This document shows positions 1-8,003 of a stretch of DNA of 32,678 nt, in pieces; the first letter of the stretch is position 1, and every line of letters starts with the position of its first letter. The position numbers and the translations under genes were made by a program. The notes below the pieces were generated by a model, which saw only the letters and a program-made list of their open reading frames with translations, searched no databases and had not been told where the DNA came from. Origin of the DNA: GCA-002722245 sp964230605 (GTDB taxonomy: Bacteria > Bacteroidota > Bacteroidia > Flavobacteriales_C > GCA-002722245); NCBI GenBank assembly GCA_964230605.1, contig CAXRIN010000026.1:1-32678 (forward strand). The letters run 5' to 3'.

Positions 1-73
1 AATCTGTTAACTCAAAGTGATCCACCAAAATCTCTGGTAAAATCATCTTTATCAAATCTAAATAACCTTCCAA
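1..73 (-). mobile_element. ISAon1-like transposase, N-terminal fragment (runs off the window)
   Basis: A minus-strand reading frame enters from the left edge and is open from a possible TTG start at 71-73, or from an ATG at 44-46. The visible peptide is short (MEGYLDLIKMILPEILVDHF, then ELTD). The pattern LIK-x-ILPE-x-LV-x-HFELTD resembles the N-terminal region of ISAon1-type transposases common in Bacteroidota. Only about 24 residues are visible, so the family call rests on memory of that short motif. The terminal inverted repeat of the element should lie in about 74-180, but I cannot place it without the other end. Confidence 0.5.
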
Positions 74-185
74 AACTCAAATCTTTAATCAAAGCAAGTT
101 ACGTTTATTTAAACTTCTCCCCAACTTTTGGGACTGATCCACTATAGTCATAGCCCAATATCAACTCATTACATCTTAAAACAAA
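74..185. other. Non-coding spacer, probably the outer end of the left insertion sequence
   Basis: No convincing gene lies between the transposase fragment and the gyrA terminator. A short inverted repeat, CCCCAACTTTTGGG (119-132), lies just upstream of the transposase start and could belong to the element's end or its transcription control. The boundary between the insertion sequence and the chromosome cannot be fixed from one end. Confidence 0.3.
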
Positions 186-216
186 CAAAAAGCCCCACCA
201 TTAAATTGTAGGGCTT
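183..216 (-). terminator. Intrinsic terminator of gyrA
   Basis: On the minus strand, AAGCCC (216-211) pairs with GGGCTT (195-190) across a loop of about 15 bases whose edges can also pair. A T-rich tract, TTTTGTTTGT, follows at once. It lies about 23 bases downstream of the gyrA stop, which fits rho-independent termination of that gene. Confidence 0.75.
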
Positions 217-238
217 AATATTTAAGGTTTAATTATAT

Positions 239-2788
239 CTATTCTTCTCCTCCTTCTTCTTGAGTTTCATTTGAAACATCTCCTTCAGAAACTTCACCTT
301 CAAATTCCTCGCCTTCTTCATCTTTAGAAGTTGGCACCTTAGCAACAGCAGCTATTTGATCTTTACCCTTCAAGTTAATCAATTTAACTCCTTGAGTTGC
401 TCTACCCATAACTCTCATTTCCTCAACAACCATTCTGATAGCAATACCAGATTTGTTAATAATCATTAAGTCATGCTCATCTGTAACAGATTTAATAGCG
501 ATTAAATCTCCAGTCTTTTCAGTAACATTCAGAGTCTTAACACCTTTTCCTCCTCTATTAGTAATTCTGTAAACAGGCTCTCCATCTTCAGGGTCGTTTA
601 AGTAAGTACGCTTACCATATCCGTTCTCTGAAACAACTAATACTGTTTCTTCTTCAGGATTTTCAATACAAACCATACCAACAACTTCGTCTTTAGCACC
701 ACCTAATGTAATACCTCTAACCCCCGTTGCAGTTCTACCCATTGGTCTAACAGTAGATTCGTTAAATCTAATACATCTACCAGACTTAACAGCCATCAAG
801 ATTTCATTAGAACCATTGGTTAGTTTAGCCTCTAACAATTGATCATCCTCACGAACATTTATAGCGTTAATACCGTTTGTTCTTGGTCTTGAATATGCCT
901 CTAATGAAGTTTTCTTGATAACCCCATTCTTAGTACACATGATAATGAAATTGTTTTTACAATATTCTTCATCTTTCAAATCCTGAACATTTATATAAGC
1001 CATTACTTTATCGTCACGCTCAATATTTATTAAGTTTTGGATTGCTCTACCTTTAGCAGTTTTATTTCCTTCAGGAATATCAAAAACTCTCATCCAGAAA
1101 CATTTTCCTTTTTCAGTAAATACTAACAGCCAGTTATGGTTAGTAGCAAAGAATAAAGTTTCTAGGAAATCTTCGTTTCTTGTAGCCGAACCTCTTGAAC
1201 CAACACCACCTCTGTTTTGAGTTTTGTATTCGCTCAATTCAGTACGTTTAATATAACCCAAGTGAGAAATAGTAACTACAACTTCTTTATCAGGGATAAT
1301 ATCTTCAATTCTAAAGTTACCTCCTGCAAAATCAATTTGAGATCTTCTTTCATCACCATACTTCTCTTTAACCTCAGTTAATTCTTCTTTTATAATGTTA
1401 AATCTTCTCTCCTCATTTGCTAAGATATCCTTCAAGTCTTCAATTGTCTTCATGATTTCCTCATACTCAGCTCTTAACTTGTCTTGCTCAAGACCAGTTA
1501 ACTGGCGAAGTCTCATTTCAACAATTGCTCTCGATTGAATCTCAGTAAGATCAAAACGAGTCATTAATTTTTCACGTGCCTCATCCGGAGACTTAGAAGC
1601 TCTAATTAATGCAATTACTTCATCAATATTATCCGAAGCAATTATTAAACCTTCTAAAATATGAGCTCTTTCTTCTGCTTTCTTTAAGTCAAACTTCGTT
1701 CTTCTAACGATTACTTCTAATCGATGATCTACGAAGTGAACAATCATATCTTTAAGATTAAGTGCCTCAGGACGACCCTTAACTAAAGCAATGTTATTAA
1801 CTGAGAATGAAGATTGTAACTGAGTGTACTTATACAATTTATTCAATACAACATTTGTGATTGCATTGGTCTTAATTTCGTATACTATTCTCATTCCATT
1901 TCTATCAGACTCATCTCTGATATCAGAAATACCTTCAATCTTTTTATCGTTAACTAAGTCGGCAGTTTTCTTAATCATTTCTGCCTTGTTAACTAAATAA
2001 GGAATCTCAGTGACAATAATTCTTTCTTTACCAGTACTAGTAACCTCGATTTCAGCTTTACCCCTAATAACTACTTTACCTCTACCAGTTTCAAATGCTT
2101 CTTTTACACCATCATAACCGTAGATTGTACCTCCTGTTGGAAAATCCGGAGCTTTAATGTGTTGCATTAACTCAGAAATCTCGATATCCTTATTGTCTAT
2201 GTAAGCAACAATACCATCTACTACCTCTGTTAAGTTATGTGGTGCCATGTTAGTAGCCATACCAACAGCAATACCACTTGCTCCATTTAGTAATAAGTTA
2301 GGAATTACTGTAGGCAGAACAGTTGGCTCCATGATTGTATCATCAAAGTTCAACTCATGATCTACAGTATCCTTTTCTATATCTCTTAAAGTCTCTTCAG
2401 CTATTTTCTTTAACCTAGCCTCAGTATAACGCATTGCAGCTGGGCTATCACCATCAACTGAACCAAAGTTACCTTGCCCATCAACTAAAGGGTAACGCAA
2501 ACTCCAACTTTGAGCCATACGAACCATTGTGTCATATACAGATGAATCACCATGTGGGTGATACTTACCTAGTACTTCCCCTACTATTCTAGCTGATTTT
2601 TTATGAGGTTTTGATGACGATATACCTAAATCCATCATCCCGAATAAAACTCTTCGGTGTACTGGTTTTAAACCATCTCTTACATCTGGTAATGCTCTGG
2701 AAACAATTACAGACATCGAATAATCGATGTATGCCGCTTTCATTGTTTCCTCAATGTCGACTTTAACTATTCTTTCTCCTTCAGCCAT
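239..2788 (-). CDS. gyrA: DNA gyrase subunit A
   Basis: Catalytic and DNA-wrapping subunit of the A2B2 type II topoisomerase that introduces negative supercoils using ATP hydrolysed by GyrB. The 849-residue protein has the breakage-reunion domain with the catalytic tyrosine at Y121 in AAMRYTEAR. The quinolone-determining region reads HPHGDSSVYD (77-86), with Ser82 and Asp86 in the drug-sensitive state (E. coli S83 and D87). A coiled-coil region spans about 365-480. The C-terminal beta-pinwheel carries a GyrA box written QNRGGVG (524-530), and a second RGGKG sits at 745-749. The tail from 821 on is strongly acidic. ParC would lack a full set of pinwheel repeats, so GyrA is preferred. The ATG start matches the family N-terminus. 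It stands alone, divergent from clpC, with its own terminator. Confidence 0.97.
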   Translation of the reverse strand: MAEGERIVKVDIEETMKAAYIDYSMSVIVSRALPDVRDGLKPVHRRVLFGMMDLGISSSKPHKKSARIVGEVLGKYHPHGDSSVYDTMVRMAQSWSLRYPLVDGQGNFGSVDGDSPAAMRYTEARLKKIAEETLRDIEKDTVDHELNFDDTIMEPTVLPTVIPNLLLNGASGIAVGMATNMAPHNLTEVVDGIVAYIDNKDIEISELMQHIKAPDFPTGGTIYGYDGVKEAFETGRGKVVIRGKAEIEVTSTGKERIIVTEIPYLVNKAEMIKKTADLVNDKKIEGISDIRDESDRNGMRIVYEIKTNAITNVVLNKLYKYTQLQSSFSVNNIALVKGRPEALNLKDMIVHFVDHRLEVIVRRTKFDLKKAEERAHILEGLIIASDNIDEVIALIRASKSPDEAREKLMTRFDLTEIQSRAIVEMRLRQLTGLEQDKLRAEYEEIMKTIEDLKDILANEERRFNIIKEELTEVKEKYGDERRSQIDFAGGNFRIEDIIPDKEVVVTISHLGYIKRTELSEYKTQNRGGVGSRGSATRNEDFLETLFFATNHNWLLVFTEKGKCFWMRVFDIPEGNKTAKGRAIQNLINIERDDKVMAYINVQDLKDEEYCKNNFIIMCTKNGVIKKTSLEAYSRPRTNGINAINVREDDQLLEAKLTNGSNEILMAVKSGRCIRFNESTVRPMGRTATGVRGITLGGAKDEVVGMVCIENPEEETVLVVSENGYGKRTYLNDPEDGEPVYRITNRGGKGVKTLNVTEKTGDLIAIKSVTDEHDLMIINKSGIAIRMVVEEMRVMGRATQGVKLINLKGKDQIAAVAKVPTSKDEEGEEFEGEVSEGDVSNETQEEGGEE

Positions 2789-2829
2789 GTTTTGCTAATG
2801 AATTTTTGATTTAACTCTCTTTCTAAATT

Positions 2830-2846
2830 CGCCCTAAGTTTGGGCG
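2830..2846 (-). other. GC-rich hairpin in the gyrA leader
   Basis: CGCCC (2830-2834) and GGGCG (2842-2846) form a 5-bp all-GC stem with a 7-base loop, 42 bases upstream of the gyrA start codon in otherwise very AT-rich DNA. If gyrA is transcribed from further upstream, the hairpin sits in its 5' leader. No U-tract follows, so it is not a simple terminator. Function unknown. Confidence 0.35.
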
Positions 2847-2970
2847 GGATACAAGAGGACTAAAATAACAAATAAGAACCTTTGAAAACCCTATGTAAAA
2901 AGGGACTTTCCAACAAATTTTTGTTAATAAGAAGACTTTGAGCGAACAAACCAAAAAATTGTCTCGTTAG

Positions 2971-2978
2971 TATATTTG
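2971..2978 (+). promoter_or_regulatory. Possible clpC promoter (-7 box TATATTTG)
   Basis: TATATTTG is an exact match to the Bacteroidota -7 consensus TAnnTTTG, 56 bases before the preferred clpC ATG, leaving a leader of about 50 bases. No TTTG is found at the usual 19-21 bases upstream, so the match is incomplete and could be chance. Confidence 0.35.
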
Positions 2979-3034
2979 AGTGCTAACCCTTACTAATATT
3001 TTCATTAGATTAGTACGGATATAAATTGAAGCGT

Positions 3035-5587
3035 ATGGAAGCGAAGTTTTCACCAAGAGTAAAAGATGTTATCACTTACAGTCGAGAAGAAGCCTTAAGA
3101 CTTGGACACGACTACATTGGAGTGGAGCATTTATTCCTAGGTATACTAAGAGAGGGAGAAGGAAATGCCATTAAAATTTTAAAGGCCATAAATGTAAACT
3201 TACAAGAAGTAAGAAAAGCAATTGAAAACGAAATAAAACCAAAGTCAAATAATTTTAACCAAAGCGGAAACATCTCTTTAGTAAAGCAAGCTGAAAGAGC
3301 ATTAAAGATAACTTACCTTGAAGCAAAACTTTTCAAGAGTACTTTAATAGGTACTGAACACCTATTATTAAGTATTCTTAAAGACGATGACAACGTAGTA
3401 ACCAATGTTTTTGAAGATTTCAACGTTGATTATGAAGCTGTGAAAAACGAAATGGACATGATTGAAGAAGAAACAGATCCAAAAGCAGAGTTCCCGGGAG
3501 GACATGCTGATGATGACAATGATACAAATGAAGGTGCTGCTGGTGGCGGTGGGTATTCATCGAAAAAACCAGGCGATACAAAATCAAAAACTCCCGTTCT
3601 TGATAACTTCGGAAGAGATTTAACACAAATGGCGCTAGATGGAAAGCTTGACCCAATTGTAGGTCGTAGCGGAGAAATCGAAAGAGTTTCTCAAATTTTA
3701 TCTAGAAGAAAGAAAAACAACCCTATCCTAATTGGAGAACCGGGTGTTGGTAAATCTGCCATTGCAGAGGGATTGGCACTAAAAATTGTCCAAAGAAAAG
3801 TATCAAGAGTTTTATTCGGTAAAAGAATCGTAACTCTTGACCTAGCCTCTCTTGTTGCAGGTACAAAATACCGAGGGCAATTTGAAGAGAGAATGAAAGC
3901 TGTAATGAATGAATTAGAAAAGTCTCCTGAGATTATCTTATTCATAGATGAAATACATACTATTATTGGTGCCGGAGGAGCTTCAGGATCTTTAGATGCA
4001 TCTAATATGTTTAAACCTGCTTTAGCACGAGGTGAAATACAATGTATTGGAGCGACTACTCTAGATGAATTCCGTCAGTACATTGAGAAGGACGGTGCGT
4101 TAGAAAGAAGATTCCAGAAAGTATTAGTTGAACCTACTTCAATTGATGAGACAATTGAAATCCTTAATAATGTTAAAGCACGTTACGAGGATCACCATAA
4201 TGTAAATTATACTCCAGAAGCTATTGAAGCTTGTGTTAAAATGACAAACAGATTCATTACTGATCGTCATTTACCAGACAAAGCTTTAGATGCTCTTGAT
4301 GAAGCTGGTTCAAGAGTTCATATTACTAACATTAATGTTCCTGTTGAAATTATTCAAATAGAAAAGGACATTGAAGATGTTAAAGAGGAAAAAAACAAAG
4401 TTGTAAAATCTCAAAAATACGAAGAAGCTGCACGCTTAAGAGATAAAGAGAGACAACTAAACGAGAAGCTTGACGAGGCTAAAGCCAAGTGGGAAGAAGA
4501 TATTAAAGATCATAGAGAAACAGTTACTGAGGACGATGTTGCTGAGGTAATTGCTATGATGACTGGTATTCCAACTAAAAGAGTTGCAGAAAAAGAACAA
4601 GGTCGACTTGCAAAAATGTCTGAAGAACTTGAAGGAAAAGTTATTGGACAAGATGATGCAATTAAAAAAGTTGTTAAAGCTATTCAACGTAATAGAGTTG
4701 GTTTAAAAGATCCGAACAAACCAATTGGATCATTCATATTCCTTGGGCCAACTGGAGTCGGTAAAACGCAATTAACTAAGGAATTAGCAAAATTTATGTT
4801 TGATAGCGAGGAGTCGCTAATTAGAATTGACATGTCTGAATACATGGAGAAATTTGCTATTTCAAGATTAGTTGGAGCGCCTCCTGGATATGTTGGTTAC
4901 GAAGAAGGGGGACAATTAACTGAAAAAGTTAGACGCAAACCCTATTCTATTGTTTTATTGGACGAGATTGAAAAGGCACACCCTGATGTATTCAATTTAT
5001 TATTACAAGCTCTTGATGACGGTCATTTAACTGACTCGTTAGGAAGAAAGATTGATTTCCGTAACACGGTAATAATCATGACTTCGAACGTTGGTACAAG
5101 AAAACTTAAAGAGTTTGGAACTGGAGTTGGATTTAATACTGCTGCAAAAGCATCAGCCGCTGATGACCATGCAAAAAGTGTTATTACAAATGCATTAAAA
5201 AAATCTTTTGCACCTGAGTTCTTAAACAGAATTGACGATGTAATACTGTTTAATTCTTTAAAAAGAGAAGATATTCACAAAATCATTGATATTGAATTAT
5301 CTAAATTATTCTCAAGAGTTAATGATCTAGGATTTAATATCGAATTATCTGAAAATGCTAAAGACTTTATTGCTGATAAAGGATATGATGCTGAATATGG
5401 TGCGCGTCCTTTAAAAAGAGCTATTCAGAAATATCTTGAAGACGCATTAGCTGAAGAAATATTAACTTCAAAGCTCCATGAGGGTGACACTGTGAAAGTT
5501 GATTTCGATGAAAAGAAATCCGAAATCACAATGAAAGTTGTTAAATCAAAAAAAGTCACTAAAAAAGACGAGGATAAAGCGGAATAG
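3035..5587 (+). CDS. clpC: ATP-dependent Clp protease ATP-binding subunit ClpC
   Basis: Hsp100/Clp AAA+ unfoldase that feeds substrates to the ClpP peptidase. From the N-terminus: a double Clp-N repeat (about 1-145), a Gly/Asp-rich linker (about 150-185), AAA domain 1 with Walker A GEPGVGKS (about 234-241) and Walker B LFIDEIHT, a middle domain with a UVR-like coiled coil (KYEEAARLRDKERQL), and AAA domain 2 with GPTGVGKT and VLLDEIEKAHPDVF. The middle domain and UVR-like motif favour ClpC over ClpA or ClpB. An in-frame TTG at 3026 would add three residues, but the ATG at 3035 gives MEAKFSPRVKDVI, matching the family start, so I use it (850 aa). It is monocistronic with a strong terminator. 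Confidence 0.95.
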   Translation: MEAKFSPRVKDVITYSREEALRLGHDYIGVEHLFLGILREGEGNAIKILKAINVNLQEVRKAIENEIKPKSNNFNQSGNISLVKQAERALKITYLEAKLFKSTLIGTEHLLLSILKDDDNVVTNVFEDFNVDYEAVKNEMDMIEEETDPKAEFPGGHADDDNDTNEGAAGGGGYSSKKPGDTKSKTPVLDNFGRDLTQMALDGKLDPIVGRSGEIERVSQILSRRKKNNPILIGEPGVGKSAIAEGLALKIVQRKVSRVLFGKRIVTLDLASLVAGTKYRGQFEERMKAVMNELEKSPEIILFIDEIHTIIGAGGASGSLDASNMFKPALARGEIQCIGATTLDEFRQYIEKDGALERRFQKVLVEPTSIDETIEILNNVKARYEDHHNVNYTPEAIEACVKMTNRFITDRHLPDKALDALDEAGSRVHITNINVPVEIIQIEKDIEDVKEEKNKVVKSQKYEEAARLRDKERQLNEKLDEAKAKWEEDIKDHRETVTEDDVAEVIAMMTGIPTKRVAEKEQGRLAKMSEELEGKVIGQDDAIKKVVKAIQRNRVGLKDPNKPIGSFIFLGPTGVGKTQLTKELAKFMFDSEESLIRIDMSEYMEKFAISRLVGAPPGYVGYEEGGQLTEKVRRKPYSIVLLDEIEKAHPDVFNLLLQALDDGHLTDSLGRKIDFRNTVIIMTSNVGTRKLKEFGTGVGFNTAAKASAADDHAKSVITNALKKSFAPEFLNRIDDVILFNSLKREDIHKIIDIELSKLFSRVNDLGFNIELSENAKDFIADKGYDAEYGARPLKRAIQKYLEDALAEEILTSKLHEGDTVKVDFDEKKSEITMKVVKSKKVTKKDEDKAE

Positions 5588-5610
5588 CAACAACATTAAA
5601 TTATATCCGA

Positions 5611-5643
5611 AGTCCTACCTTAACCGGTAGGACTTTTTATTTT
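5611..5643 (+). terminator. Intrinsic terminator of clpC
   Basis: A perfect 9-bp stem, AGTCCTACC (5611-5619) with GGTAGGACT (5626-5634), closes a 6-base loop and is followed by TTTTATTTT. It lies 23 bases after the clpC stop and separates clpC from the following gene. Confidence 0.92.
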
Positions 5644-5658
5644 AGCATCAACAACAAA

Positions 5659-6624
5659 ATGAAGAAACTCGCAACTCTACTCCTCTGCCTTTCAGCAGCT
5701 TTAGTCTTTTCACAAGATTGTAAGCAAACTTACCAGAATGATTCTTTAAAAATCAGTTTTTGTAACAATGGGAATTACACAATAAAAGGTCATTTATTTC
5801 CATTGATTATAAAAGACAAAAACTCTCCTTTTGATATTATTTTTGATTTTGCAGGAAAAGAAACCTCTCTTTACTTTTTCCTTCAAGACTATTTTTATAA
5901 AATCAAAAATAGAGATGACTTTTCGTACATGAGCAAAACAGATACTTTTTTATTAGGAAACAGCTCCAGTCTAGTCAATATCCATTATCAACTAGACACA
6001 TTAACTAATTCTAATTTCACAGCCTTTATTCACTCAGACTCTAATGTTTATTCAATCAGCATTAATTATGGTAAAGAATACAACAGAGATAAAGCAAAGT
6101 TAACTTTACACTCTTTAATTTCGTCGCTAACAAAAATTGGTGATAGATGTGTTTATCTAGAAAAAACTGATACAGCTTTAATTAAGGATTTCACAAAAAC
6201 CTTTCTGAACTCGCTTAAAAAAGGGGATGAAAATTCATATCAATCTCTTAAACCTGACAGAAATATAATATTAAATGGTTATATCAATCATATTAATGAT
6301 GAAATGGAAAGAAACACCATTAAAGATGAACTTGACTTAATAAGTTGGTCTTTGTTTAAAACTAGATATATTAGTAAACCAGATGAATTTAAGGAGCTAA
6401 TTAAAAAAGGAAATGAATTCAACATTCAATGGAACAAAATTCAGTTTGAAAAATTCAACTATTCTCTAAACATAAAAAAACCTGGAATCAAAACGATATC
6501 AGGAAACTTCATTTTTACATCTGGCAAAAAGAAATATATTTTGAAAATAGAAAACTTATCATGTCTCAACAAGAAATTTTACCTATTGGATCGATTTCAC
6601 AAATTAGAAAAATATAAAAACTAG
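5659..6624 (+). CDS. Secreted protein of unknown function
   Basis: 321 residues that I do not recognise. The first 19 or so residues form a type I signal peptide (Lys-Lys, a hydrophobic stretch LATLLLCLSAALVF, then SQ), so the product should reach the periplasm or beyond. There is no lipobox: the Cys at 21 follows Asp. The mature part has many beta-prone segments, few cysteines and a Lys-rich C-terminus, and no T9SS C-terminal domain is visible. It begins 25 bases after the clpC hairpin and ends 28 bases before the aminotransferase start, so those two may be co-transcribed, but nothing in the sequence links their functions. High AT content matches the neighbours. No function is proposed. Confidence 0.8.
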   Translation: MKKLATLLLCLSAALVFSQDCKQTYQNDSLKISFCNNGNYTIKGHLFPLIIKDKNSPFDIIFDFAGKETSLYFFLQDYFYKIKNRDDFSYMSKTDTFLLGNSSSLVNIHYQLDTLTNSNFTAFIHSDSNVYSISINYGKEYNRDKAKLTLHSLISSLTKIGDRCVYLEKTDTALIKDFTKTFLNSLKKGDENSYQSLKPDRNIILNGYINHINDEMERNTIKDELDLISWSLFKTRYISKPDEFKELIKKGNEFNIQWNKIQFEKFNYSLNIKKPGIKTISGNFIFTSGKKKYILKIENLSCLNKKFYLLDRFHKLEKYKN

Positions 6625-6652
6625 AAATCTTTATTAACTCCCCTTACAAATC

Positions 6653-7840
6653 ATGATTTCACAAAGAGAACTCTTTTACTCATACATAGCTCAAACATCT
6701 CCAGAACCAATGGCTTTGGAAATAGAAAAGACTGAAGGACTTTATCTAATTGATAAAAACGGGAAAAAATATGTAGACTTAATTTCTGGCATTTCTGTTT
6801 CTAATGTGGGACATTGTAATCCTAGAGTTGTTAAGGCAATAAAAGAACAATCGGAGAAATATATGCACCTTATGGTTTATGGTGAATATATTCAAGCTCC
6901 ACAAAACCAATTAGCAGAAGCTCTTTGCGAACTGCTTCCTGAAGAGCTAAACAACGTATACTTTGTCAACTCAGGAAGTGAAGCTATTGAAGGAGCAATG
7001 AAACTAGCTAAAAGATTCACAAAGCGTACCGAAATCATATCCTGTAAAAATGCATATCACGGAAGTTCACATGGTCCTTTAAGCATAATGGGAAATGAAG
7101 AGTTTAAAAACAACTTCCGCCCTCTTCTACCTGACACAAGATTAATTGAATACAACAATTTTCAAGACATTGATTTAATTACAAAAAAAACAGCCGCTAT
7201 TGTAATTGAATCTTTTCAAGCAGAAGCAGGAATTGTATTACCAAGCGAAGGTTACATTAAAGCTGTGAAAAAAAAATGCGATGAAGTTGGCGCTCTGATG
7301 ATTGTTGACGAAGTACAAACTGGATTTGGTAGAACAGGAACATTTTTTGGATTTGAACAACATGGAATTACACCTGACATAATAACACTTGCAAAAGGAA
7401 TGGGGGGTGGCATGCCTATTGGTGCTTTTATTTCTAGAAAAGAAATAATGAATAAATTAACTCACCACCCTGTTCTTGGTCATATAACAACCTTTGGTGG
7501 AAATGCTGTTACTTGCGCAGCTAGTTTAGCCTGTCTGGAAGAAATAAAAGACAATCAACTTCTTGAAAATGTAAAATCAACAAGTAATATTTTTTTAGAG
7601 AAGCTTACTCATCCTGAGATAATAGAAACAAGAGGAATAGGATTTTTTCTTTGTGTAGAGTTTAAAGACCAAGCATTTAATTTCGCGGTAATCAAAAAAT
7701 GCATAGAAAAGGGTGTTATTACTGATTGGTTTCTTTTTAACGATAAATGCCTAAGGATTGCTCCCCCATTGAATTTAGACAAAGAAACAGCTTTTGATTG
7801 CTGCAATAAAATCCTTGAAGCAATTAACGAAATCTCTTAA
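6653..7840 (+). CDS. Class III PLP-dependent aminotransferase (acetylornithine/ornithine aminotransferase-like)
   Basis: Fold-type I, class III aminotransferase of 395 residues, the usual length. The PLP phosphate-contact motif NSGSEA is at 106-111, AYHGSSHG at 134-141, the cofactor-binding acidic motif VDEVQTGFGRTG at 218-229, and the Schiff-base lysine is K248 in LAKGMGGGMPIGA. The family includes acetylornithine, ornithine, 4-aminobutyrate and other omega-amino-acid transaminases. Neither sequence nor neighbours settle the substrate: no arginine, lysine or GABA pathway genes are adjacent. It follows the secreted unknown protein closely and ends before a hairpin at 7848-7876. Confidence 0.85.
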   Translation: MISQRELFYSYIAQTSPEPMALEIEKTEGLYLIDKNGKKYVDLISGISVSNVGHCNPRVVKAIKEQSEKYMHLMVYGEYIQAPQNQLAEALCELLPEELNNVYFVNSGSEAIEGAMKLAKRFTKRTEIISCKNAYHGSSHGPLSIMGNEEFKNNFRPLLPDTRLIEYNNFQDIDLITKKTAAIVIESFQAEAGIVLPSEGYIKAVKKKCDEVGALMIVDEVQTGFGRTGTFFGFEQHGITPDIITLAKGMGGGMPIGAFISRKEIMNKLTHHPVLGHITTFGGNAVTCAASLACLEEIKDNQLLENVKSTSNIFLEKLTHPEIIETRGIGFFLCVEFKDQAFNFAVIKKCIEKGVITDWFLFNDKCLRIAPPLNLDKETAFDCCNKILEAINEIS

Positions 7841-7847
7841 AGAGAAA

Positions 7848-7876
7848 ACCCTTGCAATACTTTCGTACGCAAGGGT
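7848..7876. terminator. Hairpin after the aminotransferase gene, possible terminator
   Basis: ACCCTTGC (7848-7855) and GCAAGGGT (7869-7876) form a perfect 8-bp stem around a 13-base loop, eight bases after the aminotransferase stop. On the plus strand the sequence after the stem is not T-rich. On the minus strand it is followed by TTTCTCTTT, so it looks more like a backup terminator for transcription coming from rny. Confidence 0.45.
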
Positions 7877-7951
7877 CATCAATACTAGCAAGAACAGTTA
7901 TTTGGTATAACTCACCAACCAAAAGACGATTACTATTCTTAATGGTTGCCA

Positions 7952-7978
7952 CAAAAAAAGCCACCCTTTAAGGTGGCT
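7952..7978 (-). terminator. Intrinsic terminator of the zapA-rny operon
   Basis: Read on the minus strand, AGCCACC (7978-7972) pairs with GGTGGCT (7965-7959) around a 6-base loop and is followed by a run of T. It is 26 bases downstream of the rny stop codon, a classical rho-independent terminator. Confidence 0.9.
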
Positions 7979-8003
7979 GTAGTTTATTATTTCAAACAAT
8001 AAT

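Noticed and set aside
18..142. 8-base direct repeat TGATCCAC at 18-25 and 135-142
   Set aside because: The first copy encodes part of the transposase peptide (VDH). Eight bases is too short to call a target duplication or terminal repeat without the other end.
3420..4687. Minus-strand open frames opposite clpC
   Set aside because: They lie wholly inside clpC, have unusual residue composition (His/Ser/Phe-rich) and no recognisable motif; they are antisense shadows of a conserved gene.
7877..7951. Small RNA or tRNA between the two hairpins after the aminotransferase
   Set aside because: No cloverleaf, conserved tRNA arm or other known RNA motif could be found by eye; only terminator hairpins are supported.
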